Shown in pieces: positions 12,180 to 22,970 of a DNA stretch of 64,000 nt. The first letter of the stretch is position 1. Each line of letters begins with the position of its first letter. Under the pieces are notes generated by a model that made no database searches, was not told where the DNA came from, and saw nothing but the letters and a program-made list of their open reading frames with translations. The position numbers and the translations under genes were made by a program. This DNA is from Mytilisepta virgata (lineage: Eukaryota; Mollusca; Bivalvia; Mytilida; Mytilidae). The stretch is taken from contig JAPWFG010000018.1 of NCBI GenBank assembly GCA_028015205.1, positions 2,790,001 through 2,854,000 on the forward strand, in the 5' to 3' direction.

Positions 12180-13320
12180 AACAAAAGTCTGTAGTACTGG
12201 ACATAATTCTGAAAGAGGACAATCTAGTATTCATGGCTGCCAATTCTGGTTCCAATTGCCGAAGTGCTATCAGACAAGAAGATTTTTTTAATGAATTTTC
12301 CCGTTAGACTAAGTTCAGCTGTGGCGGCCATCTCTGTTGACAGTTCTGGTCATCTGGCACAATTCTGAAAGAGGTCCATCAAAAACCAATTCTGCCAAGT
12401 TTGGTTCCAATTGCCTCAATGGTTTCAGACAAGAAGATTTTAAAATCAATTTCCACTAGGGTCCTATGTTAAAATAAGTTCAGCTGTGGCGGCCTTCTTG
12501 GTTGACATTCGGTGTCATCTAACACAATTCTGAAAGACAACCACCTAAAATCTATTCCCGCCATGTATGTTCCGATTGGCTTAATGGTTTCAGACAGGAG
12601 GATTTTTTAATGAATTTTCCCATAGGGTCCTATATTTAACTAAGTTTGGATAAGGTGGCCATCTTAGTTGACATTTTGGTTCATCGAACACAATTCTGAA
12701 AGAGGACCATTTCTGCCAAGATTGTTTCCAATAGACCTAGTGGTTTTAATCATGAAAATGTTTTAATGAATTTTTCCTTAGGGGTCCTATGTTGAACTTA
12801 CTTCCGCTCTGGCGGTAATCTTGGTTGACATACGAGGTCATCAGACACAATTCGGACAGAGAACCATATAAGGACCATTTCTGCCGTTTGGTTCCAACTG
12901 GCTCTGTTGATTCAGACAAGAAGATTGTTTAATAAGTTTTACCACAAGGTCCAATCTTCGGCTGTGGCGGCCAACTCTGTTGACAGTCTGGGTCATCGGA
13001 CACAGTTATGAAAGAGGACCACCTAAGAACAATTTCTGCCAAGTTCGGTTCTATCTGGTCCTGCAGTTCCACAGAAGATTTTTTTAAAAATTCAACCCTC
13101 CTTTTTTTATGTCGAGTAAAAGCAGCCATGTCGGTTGGAAGTGTGGAATGCTGGACACAACTTTTGGAGGAGGCCACGTAAGGACCATTCCACCAAAGTT
13201 TGGTCCCAGTTGGCTGAGTGATTTCAGACGAAAAGATGTTCTTTTAATTGTGGTTGAACGGACGAACGGTCGCAAAGTGATGGCAAAAGCTCACATAGCC
13301 TTTAAGGCCAGGTGACCTAA
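12180..13320 (-). repeat. AGCTCACCTG-family element, reverse copy with tandem internal units
   Basis: On the - strand this begins near 13317 with TT|AGGTCACCTGGCC and continues with the 'atcactttgcg' and 'ggtggaatggtcctt' blocks that also mark the + copy at 41972-43495. It is built of about seven imperfect units of roughly 155 bp, each with a 'gtggcggcc..cttggttgaca' block and a 'caattctgaaagaggacca' block. The short frames at 12929-13315 are reading-frame shadows of the repeat. No transposase is visible. Confidence 0.7.
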
Positions 13321-15990
13321 AAATGAAAAGATCTTGTACAAGTTAAAAGTAGAAGGTTAGACCTTTTGATATATTCAGGTTTTGTATATTTTGAATTTCA
13401 TACTCTTTAATTTTCTTATGTAGGTCTTTAACAAATCAAAGCTTCTTATTAACGAATACGATAAAGTACGGCCCCTCTATCGACTTTTCTGTGATATTTC
13501 GCTGTATCGATATGTTTCCATGACTTAGTTTTTCAGATATTGAAAATCATGCTAATGTAATGGAGCCAGACATTCTTATAATTATATATTTTTCAGCTTA
13601 ATAGTTTTTAACTAAGACAGTTAACTCTTTAAATACCAAGACATGGTTCTCACATTAATAATTGTGGAAAATACCAATAGCATGATTATGTCTTTATACA
13701 TTTGTAATTTAGTTTCTTTAGATTTTACGGGAATATTTTAGAAAAAATCTGAAATTTTAGGATGTTATTAAAAGTTTTTTCTTGAGAGATGATATGACAT
13801 TATAATGAGTATATCATGGCCACGTTATTACCTCCCCTCCTAATGTAATATATTTCCTTATTGTGTTTGTTTGTATTACAATTTCCTTTCATATTCAATA
13901 TTTGATATTTTCTCTATACAGTTTAATAATATCTGTATCTGGAATCCTAGCAAAGAGATCAAGATAAGCTTTTACAACTTTTAGTGACAATATTTTTTAG
14001 AACGAGGCAAATGAAATATTTGAGAAGAATCAACGTATTTTTCTAAATAATTGCCAGAAGAAATTCTTTCATCAAAATAGTTTTTGAAAAGACCTTGTTT
14101 TTCGAAAATAATGCAAATTGTACAGATTTTTACTGAAAGCTTTTATAATAGAGGTATTGCGTATATATATATGGTACCGCATTTTTTGTATGTATATTAC
14201 ATTACATGCATTCCGAGAAAACTAGGCACCTTAGATGAATTAGGGGAGCTCAACCCAAGAGAACTGAATAGCTCATCATCAGGTGGCTGCTATGAGAGAT
14301 CTTCTTTTAGGGTAGTTGTTTGGTCACAATACGGAAAAACATAGAGGGTAATGTTCTTGCCGCGCTCTCTGCACGATTAAGACACTTTCTGTAGATTTGG
14401 AAGAGTAAGCTATTGACCGCTACGGACGGTTAAATTATCTAACTCCTCCGAACTTATCCGTGTTTGATAAACATCTTCTTGTCCCGAAGAACCATGGATT
14501 ATTTGGTAGCGAACAGACAAACAACAATCAATCAACCATTCCTGAAATTGAAATTGTCTGATATATACGCGGGTCTGAACTTGAAGGTTCAATAGGTTGT
14601 ATACATGGCTGTCTACTGCGATCGGATAATGTTGTATTCGAAACTTAGTGCCAAGAACAGTTTGAGGAACTAGTTACTATCTACTGTTATACTAGATAGG
14701 TTGTAGTCAGATAAAAATACTGTGATAATCATATCAAATATGAAAAAAATAAACAAAGAATGTGCATTCTTACGCCAAGGAAGTGGATGCTTCGTTTTCA
14801 AAACATGGTTGTGATATTAAATATACTAGGTAGTCCCTGTTTCATAACTATCTCCGAAGATTATATTGTACCTAATATTAAGAAAGATTGGCTAATAAAA
14901 TTTAAAAAATGATATTGAACCAATATAGCTTATAAGCTGGAGTTTTCTGAATCGTAAAACGAGATGAAATTATTTAAAAGTATATTTTTTATCATAAATT
15001 ACAGTCTTCGTGCCAAATGTAAATGTTTTGTCCCTCCCATCAGGTATCTCACATAACAAATTGTTTTCATTTGGTAAGTCACACGTACCATGCAGTTAAT
15101 TGACGTCACGATTACGAAGTAACTGCTTTACCTCGAAATTGTACAGTCTACATTTTTGTTAGACAAGAAATGCACATTTCATAATGCTCTTGATATTCAG
15201 AAGATCATGTCAGAACTTCACATTCCTTCCTGTGTGATATACCAGGATAAATGCACATTCATTTCTTTTTAAGGAAAGTCTTTTTTATTCAATTTCTTAT
15301 TTTATCCATTTTTGTTTTCTCACATGAGTTTGTTACTATTTTTAGTTTTGTCTTATCTTGAATTTATTTTTAGCCATAATAGAAAGTCTAGGTTAAATAA
15401 TATTTTCGGAAAGTATGCAGATTCTATATGAGGTCTGCGTCCATCGTTTATTCGGATTCCCGGTTCTGAATGCGAGAAAAAAGGGTGTGGGATTTGTGAT
15501 TCTAAGGTTCGGAACACATCAGCATAGCAAGCAACTATTTTTTTACGGATATGCATGGTTGTGTGAAAATTTTAGATGTTTTTTCTGAAATGCAAAACTT
15601 TTCTGACATAAGATTCCTAACCCGTTACAGGCGTGGGCATTACTTATGCTTGCATTCTCATATGCTTGAACTGCACCCAAGAGACTCGTGACAATATGTG
15701 TTCATACACAGTCATGGCAGTAGAGAATTGATATTTTAGAATATTGCAATCACTGATGATGTCTTTTTATAATTTTATTACAGGAGGACTTCGCTTGAAG
15801 TTTCTTTACTCAATTATTGCGTGTGATTTTATATTTTTTTTCTGAATCAAATAAATTTTATTTCAATAATTACAATAATTCGGTTATTGTTTAAAATATA
15901 CTTCCTCGTCTTTTAAAAACAAATATAACAATAGAAATACTTTCAAGAGTTACAACCGTAACAAGGCTGACCGGAATTGAAAGTGCAATT
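13321..15990. other. Non-coding DNA, no gene seen
   Basis: ORFs of up to 86 codons here have no domain character. The GC-richer stretch 14220-14640 was read on both strands for tRNA-like or coding patterns and none was found. Confidence 0.45.
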
Positions 15991-15994
15991 TACA

Positions 15995-16142
15995 CAACAT
16001 TCCAGAGGCGCCGCGTATGGAGTGTATATTTCACAAATCATATGTTATCTAGAGCTTGTGACATATACGTATACATTGACTTCCTAGACAGAGCCCGGCT
16101 CCTGACAGAAAAGTTCCTCAGACATTGACGTCGGAATAAAAA
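15995..16142 (+). pseudogene. Retroelement RT-tail fragment (PLE-like C-terminal region), copy 1
   Basis: Reads in broken frames as a region like NIPE(A)P-YGVYISQ followed by FLDRARLLTEKFL, the same segment that is intact at 46780-46890. The frame breaks after 'cctcagacattga'. This is a small dead piece of a retroelement that recurs at 38.2, 46.6 and 61.2 kb. Confidence 0.6.
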
Positions 16143-16315
16143 TTTTGGAAAATTATATTTTACAAGTTATTGCAGTTTAAAGATTATGGTTGGGTATCAC
16201 GTGAGGTTTGACAGAAAAGTTCCTCAGACATTGACGTCGGAAGAAAAATTGTGCATAATTATATTTTACAATTTATTGCAGTTTAAAGATTATGGATGGA
16301 TGTGACGTGAGGTTT
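16104..16315. repeat. Two-copy tandem repeat of about 106 bp
   Basis: The block beginning GACAGAAAAGTTCCTCAGAC at 16104 restarts at 16210 and is followed by matching 'ttatattttacaa' and 'cagtttaaagattatgg' blocks. The first unit overlaps the RT-tail fragment, so the duplication happened after that fragment arrived. Confidence 0.75.
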
Positions 16316-16319
16316 GACT

Positions 16320-17499
16320 CTTTGATTGGAAATTCGTTTGTTTTGAAAATGTTCACAGGAAATAAAACCAATCTCCTTTCAAAGCAAGGAAAAACGAGTT
16401 CAAAGTTATATGAAGGATTCCGCTATTTTCTGAGCTGTCGCACATTAAACCCTCTTCATGACAAAAGAGAAAGGCTCGATCTAAAGATTATAACTTTATA
16501 GATAAACAGTATAAAAAACCTGTTAGTTAATGTAATTTTTACTGTTTTTGTCTGAAAAAATAATAATGGAGTTTTGGCTTTAAGCTTATTAATACCGTCT
16601 TACACAGATAAAATATTAGAGACTGGTACGAATTTTCAAGTTTTGTCGTCTCTCTTCTTTCGACATTTTCTTTTCCAGGAAAATTATCATATATTTACTG
16701 ATATCTGCGGAGCTTCCGGGTGGCTCAGCTCCCTTGACCCTATATATCTTTTTTATGTTCACAATATGTATAGCCTGGAAGTAAAGGTTTGCGAGTGAAG
16801 TTGTGATACTCAACAACGATTCGGAGCATCAAGTTTTAATTTTGAGTTTCTTACAGCATTATGCATGTGCTCTTGAAATTTTCTGAAAGATGCGTGTAAT
16901 TTCGATGAACATGCTCTGCATAAGTAAAATATCTGATATTTGCTATTTTACGTATTAATATCAGAAAAAATTCATAATTAACTGCCTTTAAAATCAAAAT
17001 CAATTAAAAATGCATTCAGAAATAACAGAAGTCTTACAATCAGAAATATAAAAAAAATATCCCTTTATCTGCAAGTAAAGCCTAATAATTGTTCTATTAC
17101 TGAATTGTTTTTACATCATTCTATACACCAATAATGTTATTTGAAGAAAATATATTATCAAAATTGAAAAAAGAAAAACTCTTTTACCAAAACTAGCAAA
17201 ATTATTTTAGGATTTGTTCAAATATCATAAAAAAGAGAATAACTCTTGTAAGATATCGATAACTTTTTTATATATGAAAGGTCTGCTTCAGATCTAAAGG
17301 AACATGATGTTTTCGTATTAGAACATCATTTGGAATAATATTTGAAATTGGGTTTTGTGCTTGTAAAATCTATAACCAAAATTATCCAAAAATCCTACCT
17401 TCATTTCCAGTGTTTTTCAGCATGATCCAAAAATGTTCCACATGTTTTTGGCAGAAAATACAAAAATAAAATACTGTGTGTATCACTATGTGTTTGTAT
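16320..17499. other. AT-rich non-coding DNA
   Basis: Short frames at 16292-16501 and 16574-16798 have no domain features. Nothing else is recognised. Confidence 0.45.
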
Positions 17500-17860
17500 T
17501 TTCCACATTGCCTAGCGGTATATGAGGGAGGTGAAATCTAACAAAATATCTTTAACCCCGCCGCATTTTTTGCGCTTGTTTAAAGTCAAGAACCTCCGTC
17601 CTTTGTTAGTCTTGTGTGTGTGTTTTTTTTACATTTTGGTTCATTTGTATGTTTCGATAATTAGTGTGGCGTAATTTCGCTGAACTAGTATGTATTATTG
17701 TTTATTCGGCAGCTGAAGCCCGCTTCTGGGAGCAGGATTTTCTCGCTGCGTTGAAGACCCATTGGTGGCCTTGAGCTGTTTTCTGCTCTTTGGTCGGGTT
17801 GTTGTTTCTTTTACACATTCCCGGTTTCCATTCTCTATTCTACTATTCACAATAGTTAGC
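17500..17860 (+). repeat. Retroelement 3' tail, copy 1
   Basis: Shares with 39000-39315 an ordered set of blocks: 'gaggtgaaatctaacaaa', 'cgctgaactagtatg', 'gcgttgaagacccattggt', 'ccttgagctgttttctg' and the end 'cccggtttccattctctatt'. The copy at 39 kb follows an RT-tail fragment directly, so this is read as the 3' untranslated tail of that retroelement family. Confidence 0.65.
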
Positions 17861-18109
17861 AGTTTTAAATATCTCAGATTTTGGGTTCAACATATGGTGT
17901 CGCTAGCTATTCTACTGAATCAGTTGTTGTCATTAAAACTGGGGTCAAATAGTGACTTGCTTTCCTACTAACAACCTGAACATGATCGTTCTTTCTGCAT
18001 CTTTCTCTTCAGTCCTTTAAACGGGATTAACTCGAAAAGCTACAATAGGAATATATATATGACCCAAAAAAACGAAAAAAGACGCCAAAATCAGGCAGAG
18101 ATAGACGGC

Positions 18110-20025
18110 TCGATCAGTGCATCGAAGAGGTTAAGAATGACATCATTAAGGGTTTAAAGAGGGATTTTAAAATGAACATTACGAAAAAAAAAAGAGCAAG
18201 CCGTAAAAGAACTAATGCGGGATGAATCCATTATCACAAGACCAGCGGACAAAGGATCGGGATTGGTTATACTAAATTCAGGTGAGTATTTGGAAGAAAT
18301 AGAAACACAAATAGCAGATTCTACAACTTACAAGGAAGTTCAAACCGACGACATAAGAAAGATAGAAAACCGCATCAAAAAATTAGTAGATAATATTTAA
18401 AAGAGAAACGTAATAACAAACGACATGAAACAATATCTAATACCGAAAGATTGCAGAACATGCAAGGTACAAGGAAATTCAAAAATACATAAATCAGGAA
18501 ATCCGTTACGCCTTATTGTAAACGGTCGACACCACCCTACAGAAAAACTAGCGGAAATCGTAGAGGAAGAATTAGATGAAAACGTTAAAAAATTACCAAG
18601 TTTTATCAAAGACACAACCGACCTTCTTAATAAGCTACAAAGTGTGCATAAACCTTTAAAACCAGGAACCCTTATGTTTTGTTTAGATGTAAAGTCGTTG
18701 TATCCTAGCGTACCAAGAGAAGAAGCCAGGAAAGCGTGCGAAAAAGCTCTACAGACCCGCACCAAAAATACAATTCTTACGCTGGATGTTTTAGCAATGT
18801 AGTTTTAGAAAAGAACACGTTCTTGTTTAACCAAAATCATTATTTACAAACTGAAGGGACGGCAATCGGATCACACTTGGGTCTCAGTTACGCAAGCACA
18901 TATTTAGGACATTGGGAAAATCAGTTGTTTCAAGAATCTAAATTACAACCGGAACAGTATTGGCGCTATGTTGATGATGTTTGGGGTTTATGGTGTCACG
19001 GTCATGAAAAACTGATAGAATTCATTGAACTACCCAATTCGATCCATTCAAGAATTAAAATTGAATTACGTTGGTCTGAACGGGAAATGGAATTTTTGGA
19101 TGTCAGTGTAAGTATAAAAGATGGTTACATACAAACTGATTTATTTACAAAACCCACGCATAAACATCAATACTTACTTATGAGTTCGAATCACCCTAAA
19201 AATGTAGAGGAAACGATTCCGTACGGACTTGGTGTTCGGGTAAAAAGGATATGCTCAACTGAAGAAAAATATAACACAAGAAAAAATGATATCAAGTTGC
19301 AGTTGAAAAGAAGATGTTACAAAGAAGATACAATTAATTCACAATTAAATAGGGTTGATAAACTAAACCGCAGCGACCTCTTTAAACACAACACACGAAA
19401 GAAAGGTGACATCATCCCTTTGGTATTAACATATTCAGATGGACTTCCAAATGTTCATAAAATTTTACGTAATAGGATGAAAACACTACACCAGTCTGAA
19501 CGCATGAAGACAGTATTTCAAAGACCACCATTGGTTGCTTTTAAACGTGATAAAAATTTGAAAGACATTCTTATCCACAAAAAACATAACAACATTTTTT
19601 ATAAAACGAAGAATCTATCGGAACCGTGTGCTAAAAACTGTGCTGTTTGCCCGCATATGGTGGAATCAACTATATTTACAGATGTGGAAAATAGACAATA
19701 TAAGGTAAAAGGTTACATAAACGGTCACTCGGCAAATGTTATTTATTCTATATTCTGTGATTCTTGTAATAAAACAGTTTACGTGGGACAAACTGAATCG
19801 TTGTATCAAAGGATGATTCTGAATTTTTCAATGATCCGAACGAAAAAGTCCGATCCTGTCGCCGTTCATTTCAACTCCACAAACCATTCATCAGAGGATT
19901 TAAAGATTAAAGGCGTTAAAAAAGTATACGGTAGTGACACTTATCGGAAAGTGAGAGAATCGTTTTGGATTAAAAAACTAAATACGCTACATCCAAATGG
20001 ACTAAATTCTCAAATTGACGTTTAA
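18110..20025 (+). pseudogene. Penelope-like retroelement: reverse transcriptase plus GIY-YIG endonuclease, degenerate
   Basis: Penelope-like elements copy RNA into DNA and carry a GIY-YIG nuclease instead of an integrase. The N-terminal RT block ITRPADKGSGLVIL is at about 18234-18275, then LIVNGRHHPTEK and FCLDVKSLYPSVP (about 18677-18718). After a frame change come TEGTAIGSHLG and the catalytic YVDD at 18967-18978, then the thumb block EMEFLDVSV and a CxxxCxxCPH linker. The nuclease has VIYS (19738-19749), YVGQTESLYQR (from 19780) and the RESFWIKKL glutamate. Lesions: a slip at the A10 run 18184-18193, TAA at 18398-18400, and an indel near 18795 between the frames ending at 18802 and continuing to 20025. 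The copy is therefore dead, but endonuclease and palm residues remain. A hammerhead motif follows at 20240-20276. Confidence 0.9.
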
Positions 20026-20239
20026 AGGACATGGACAGTCGGAAATTTTTCCTTTTTGTATCAAGATTTAGTAATCCATGTATATTTAACATTTTAAACA
20101 TTTATTATTCTAGGGCAATTTTTTCCATTCTGAAATTCTAGAACTGTAACGGAAGTAATTTTCTATTGTAACGTAATTCATTCTCTCTATTGTTACATGT
20201 ACGCATCTATGTTACCAAGAGTTACTCTCATAATAAATT

Positions 20240-20276
20240 CCGCTGAGGAAAGCCGGCGACCGGCTGAAACGTCCGG
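20240..20276 (+). ncRNA. Hammerhead ribozyme motif (type I) at the 3' end of the Penelope-like element
   Basis: Core CTGAGGA (20243-20249, fits CUGANGA), one extra A, stem II AGCCGG/CCGGCT with loop CGA (20251-20265), then GAA (20266-20268), a minimal stem III ACGT (20269-20272), cleavage base C (20273), and stem I CCG (20240-20242) pairing with CGG (20274-20276). All expected core residues are present. Penelope-like elements are known to carry hammerheads with very short stem III, which usually act as dimers or in tandem context. Activity is inferred, not shown. Confidence 0.75.
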
Positions 20277-20289
20277 CATTACGATTTAT

Positions 20290-20320
20290 AGTTTTTATTT
20301 ATATATATATATATATGGCC
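20290..20320. repeat. (AT)n microsatellite at the edge of the Penelope-like element
   Basis: A run of TA dinucleotides at about 20298-20317 follows the hammerhead. A shorter TATATATA also flanks the 5' side near 18050-18060, consistent with insertion into a TA-rich site. Confidence 0.7.
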
Positions 20321-20557
20321 TATAAAATAGCGTCATGATAAATTTCAAGTTTAGACATTACTATTGCCACAAAAACTGACGAATTCAGGAGCATTTGATA
20401 GTACATGTATTTTAAACAAACATAATGAGAACACATTTTACCATGTCGATTTATAATATACTAATCAACAATTGCTTGAAGTGCTCCTCATCTTTTACAA
20501 AAGTACATATATGTCAATCAGATAAGCCATATATACTTTAATTTTAACAGGTGTATA

Positions 20558-20621
20558 ATGGAGATCCAGTGGTGTGTTTTAGTTATTATATTAACATCCA
20601 CGTATAAAGCTGCAGGACAAA
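20558..20621 (+). CDS. Exon 1 of fucolectin/EGF-domain surface protein: signal peptide
   Basis: ATG at 20558 opens 21 codons with a charged start, a hydrophobic core WCVLVIIL and a small-residue end (KAAGQ), a typical signal peptide. The exon ends in phase 1 at a consensus donor GTAAGT (20622). Upstream 'attttaacag' directly before 'gtgtataATG' could be an acceptor ending a 5'-UTR intron. The next compatible exon is 14.3 kb away (34917), with a phase-1 acceptor giving codon AAG across the junction. Signal-peptide exons ending in phase 1 are usual for genes built of phase 1-1 modules. Linkage to the downstream exons is inferred from phase, strand and the lack of any other gene between. Confidence 0.65.
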
Positions 20622-20846
20622 GTAAGTTATATATTTCTGCATGTGAGTATTTGAAGTTTTCATTCTATGTAAAACTTTAAATTTTCCGTCACATTTGTAA
20701 TTTTTAGAAATGTATAAATTACGCCAAATAAATATATAATTCTCCTCCAATGTCACATAACATTTCATCGCAGACAAACATTATTTGCATATATGATCAC
20801 TTAAAATCATTTACAAATATCGACACTTACTCGTGTGATGTACATC

Positions 20847-20901
20847 ACGTATATGTTATGTTTAAAATCGCTGAGTACAGTGTACTTACAGTTTAGATCA
20901 G
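20847..20901. repeat. Left arm of a perfect 55-bp inverted repeat
   Basis: Exact reverse complement of 21772-21826. The arm starts ACGTATATGTTATG and ends GTTTAGATCAG. It lies in intron 1. Confidence 0.9.
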
Positions 20902-21410
20902 TTCTAACCTCTCAACTATTCTCTCAGAGATGACCGTTCCAAAACTATTCTAGAACCAACCCTGTCATAAATGTTTCTAGCGTAGAACTGTCATAAATGG
21001 TTCTAGGGTAGAACTGTTATAAATGGTTGTAGGATAGAACCGTCCACAATGGTTCTACGTTAAAACTGTCATACATGGTTCTAAGCCACGACACACCTTG
21101 TCATAAACTGTTCTAAAGGTGTCAATTTGACAGTTGTAGAACTGTTCTAGAACAGTTCTTTGACAGTTGTGGACAGTTCTAATGAGAGGTTAGATCTGAA
21201 AATTGTAACAGGAAGAGAAAAGACAAGAAAAGTTCAATGTGAAGTACTGGAAAATCACACTGTTGAATCATGACAACCCCTGTATACATTATAATTCACT
21301 ATGGTTCAAGGGTAGAACCGTCATAAATGGTTCTAGGGTAGAACCGTCCAGAATGGTTCTAGGGTAGAACCCTTCAGAACTATCATAAATGGTTCTGTGG
21401 TAGAACCGTC
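20901..21410. repeat. Palindromic GTTCTA minisatellite
   Basis: Imperfect units of about 25-30 bp of the form 'tcataaatGGTTCTAgggTAGAACCg' recur from about 20935 to 21180 and again from 21300 to 21410. Each unit core GGTTCTA-GGG-TAGAACC is its own inverted repeat, so RNA or single-stranded DNA would form a string of hairpins. The first block is bordered by TCTAACCTCTCA (20903) and its inverse TGAGAGGTTAGA (21184), as if it were a MITE with a minisatellite core. Confidence 0.75.
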
Positions 21411-22970
21411 CATTTTCAATGTGAATCGTGTGCGTGCAACGTGCGAATCGTGTGCGTGTGGTTTGCGTGTGGTTTGCGTGTGGTAATAAACGTGCGATTT
21501 GAATTGTGTCGAGACAGATTTTAAAACGTGTGAATTCAAATCAGTGCATATTTCAAACTCGAATTAAAATATGATTGGAACGAACTTTCACCTGTGTCAA
21601 ATATTTGATAATATTGATATTAATATTCAAGCACAGCTTCTAATCTTTCGATTTTATTTTTTATTTTCGACAAAATCATTTATTAATTTAGATTAATTTA
21701 TATCTGCATAGAAAATTTTTACATAAGTAATTATTTGGTTATTATATTCCCAAGACGGTTTATTCACCGGACTGATCTAAACTGTAAGTACACTGTACTC
21801 AGCGATTTTAAACATAACATATACGTAACATCTAATTATACAAGGGTTTAAGAGGTTCTACATGTATGTATTTACCTGAAAGTTTACCTGAGATGAGCTT
21901 TCTGATTGAAGAAAGGAATACATGAGAAATCTGACATAGTTAAATAAAATTGATAAAATTAAGTATACATGAATTTACTGAAAATAAAATAGATCACTAA
22001 AAACAATTTATTGACAAAATAAATATTATATTCAAATGTATAAATTTAGAGTTACGCTTTCAGATAATCTTCAGTTATATTATAAATATTATTACATGCA
22101 TGTACAAATGTTTTTCATAGAGAATATTAAATATTTTTATTCACTTATGGTTAAATAATATTTTAAATGAATAAATAATAAAAAAAAATATCATAGTTAT
22201 ATCAACTATATATTAACAGTTAATATTTTATACCATACTTTATATTGTTAATGAATAAATAAAATATTATTACTTATAATTAAACAATTAAACGTTGTAT
22301 ATCTGAGGTAGATGTACAGCTAGATAAGAATTTGTCCCGTTAGAGGAACTCTTAATCCCTTGTGTAATTAAACGTTGTTTTAGCCCAGACGTCGTTCGTA
22401 GACTACCCCCATGACATGATGTCTTTTGTTTGAAAGGAGCCATAATTGTGGCGCAATGTTTATTTTGACGACAACTTTATTCTTATCATATCAATTTTGG
22501 TTAGTATGCCCTAGCTAGTTATAATTAGATTAAAATAACATGAAAGGGTTTATAGATTTTAAATAAATTTAAAATATAATTTAACAGTTCTGTTATAAAG
22601 TTTAATAAATTTCCCATAAAAAAAATAATAGCATACGCAAATAAATATTTGTATTTATGAAAAAAGTTTAATGTGGGCCTTTTAATGAAACCGGCTTCCT
22701 TTTCATGCTTTTATCGTATTTATTTATTTCAAATCAAACGAAATTTTTAAATATATTTCACTGCTATTCATATCTGACACACAATCTTATTAATTCGTTT
22801 CGTTATATTCCGTTCGTATCTTACAAACATAATTAATAGAAATCGAACGATTGGAAATCGTGTATCGTGTAACGTGTGTATCGTGTGAATCGTGGGCGTG
22901 TAACGTGCGAATCGTGTGCGTGTAACGTGTGAATCGTGTGAGTGTGGTTTGGTGCGTTACACGGTCAACC
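21410..22970. repeat. 1.6-kb element with GTGTAAC/GAATCGTG minisatellite ends, copy 1
   Basis: Both ends carry short arrays of 'cgtgtgaatcgtgtgcgtgtaac'. The interior matches 51828-53100 in long stretches (for example 'gattttaaaacgtgtgaatt' and 'cccgttagaggaactcttaa'). The right terminus, read inverted, gives CGTGTAACGCACCAAA, close to CGTGTAAATCACCAAA at the left end of copy 2, suggesting short terminal inverted repeats. No ORF, so it is non-autonomous. This copy holds the right arm of the 55-bp inverted repeat (21772-21826), absent from copy 2. Confidence 0.7.
21772..21826. repeat. Right arm of the perfect 55-bp inverted repeat
   Basis: Exact reverse complement of 20847-20901. In copy 2 of the 1.6-kb element the corresponding point reads 'gactcctgggctaaaac', so the arm is an insertion or replacement in copy 1. 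Confidence 0.9.

Noticed and set aside
12929..13315. Overlapping ORFs of 63-82 codons
   Set aside because: They fall in a tandemly repeated non-autonomous element and repeat with its units.
15750..15765. Extra hammerhead cores at other CTGATGA occurrences (also near 40690 and 61040)
   Set aside because: No GAAA strand or pairing stems follow at suitable distance.
20901..21410. CRISPR-like array of regularly spaced repeats
   Set aside because: Units are contiguous imperfect minisatellites without unique spacers, in a eukaryotic intron.
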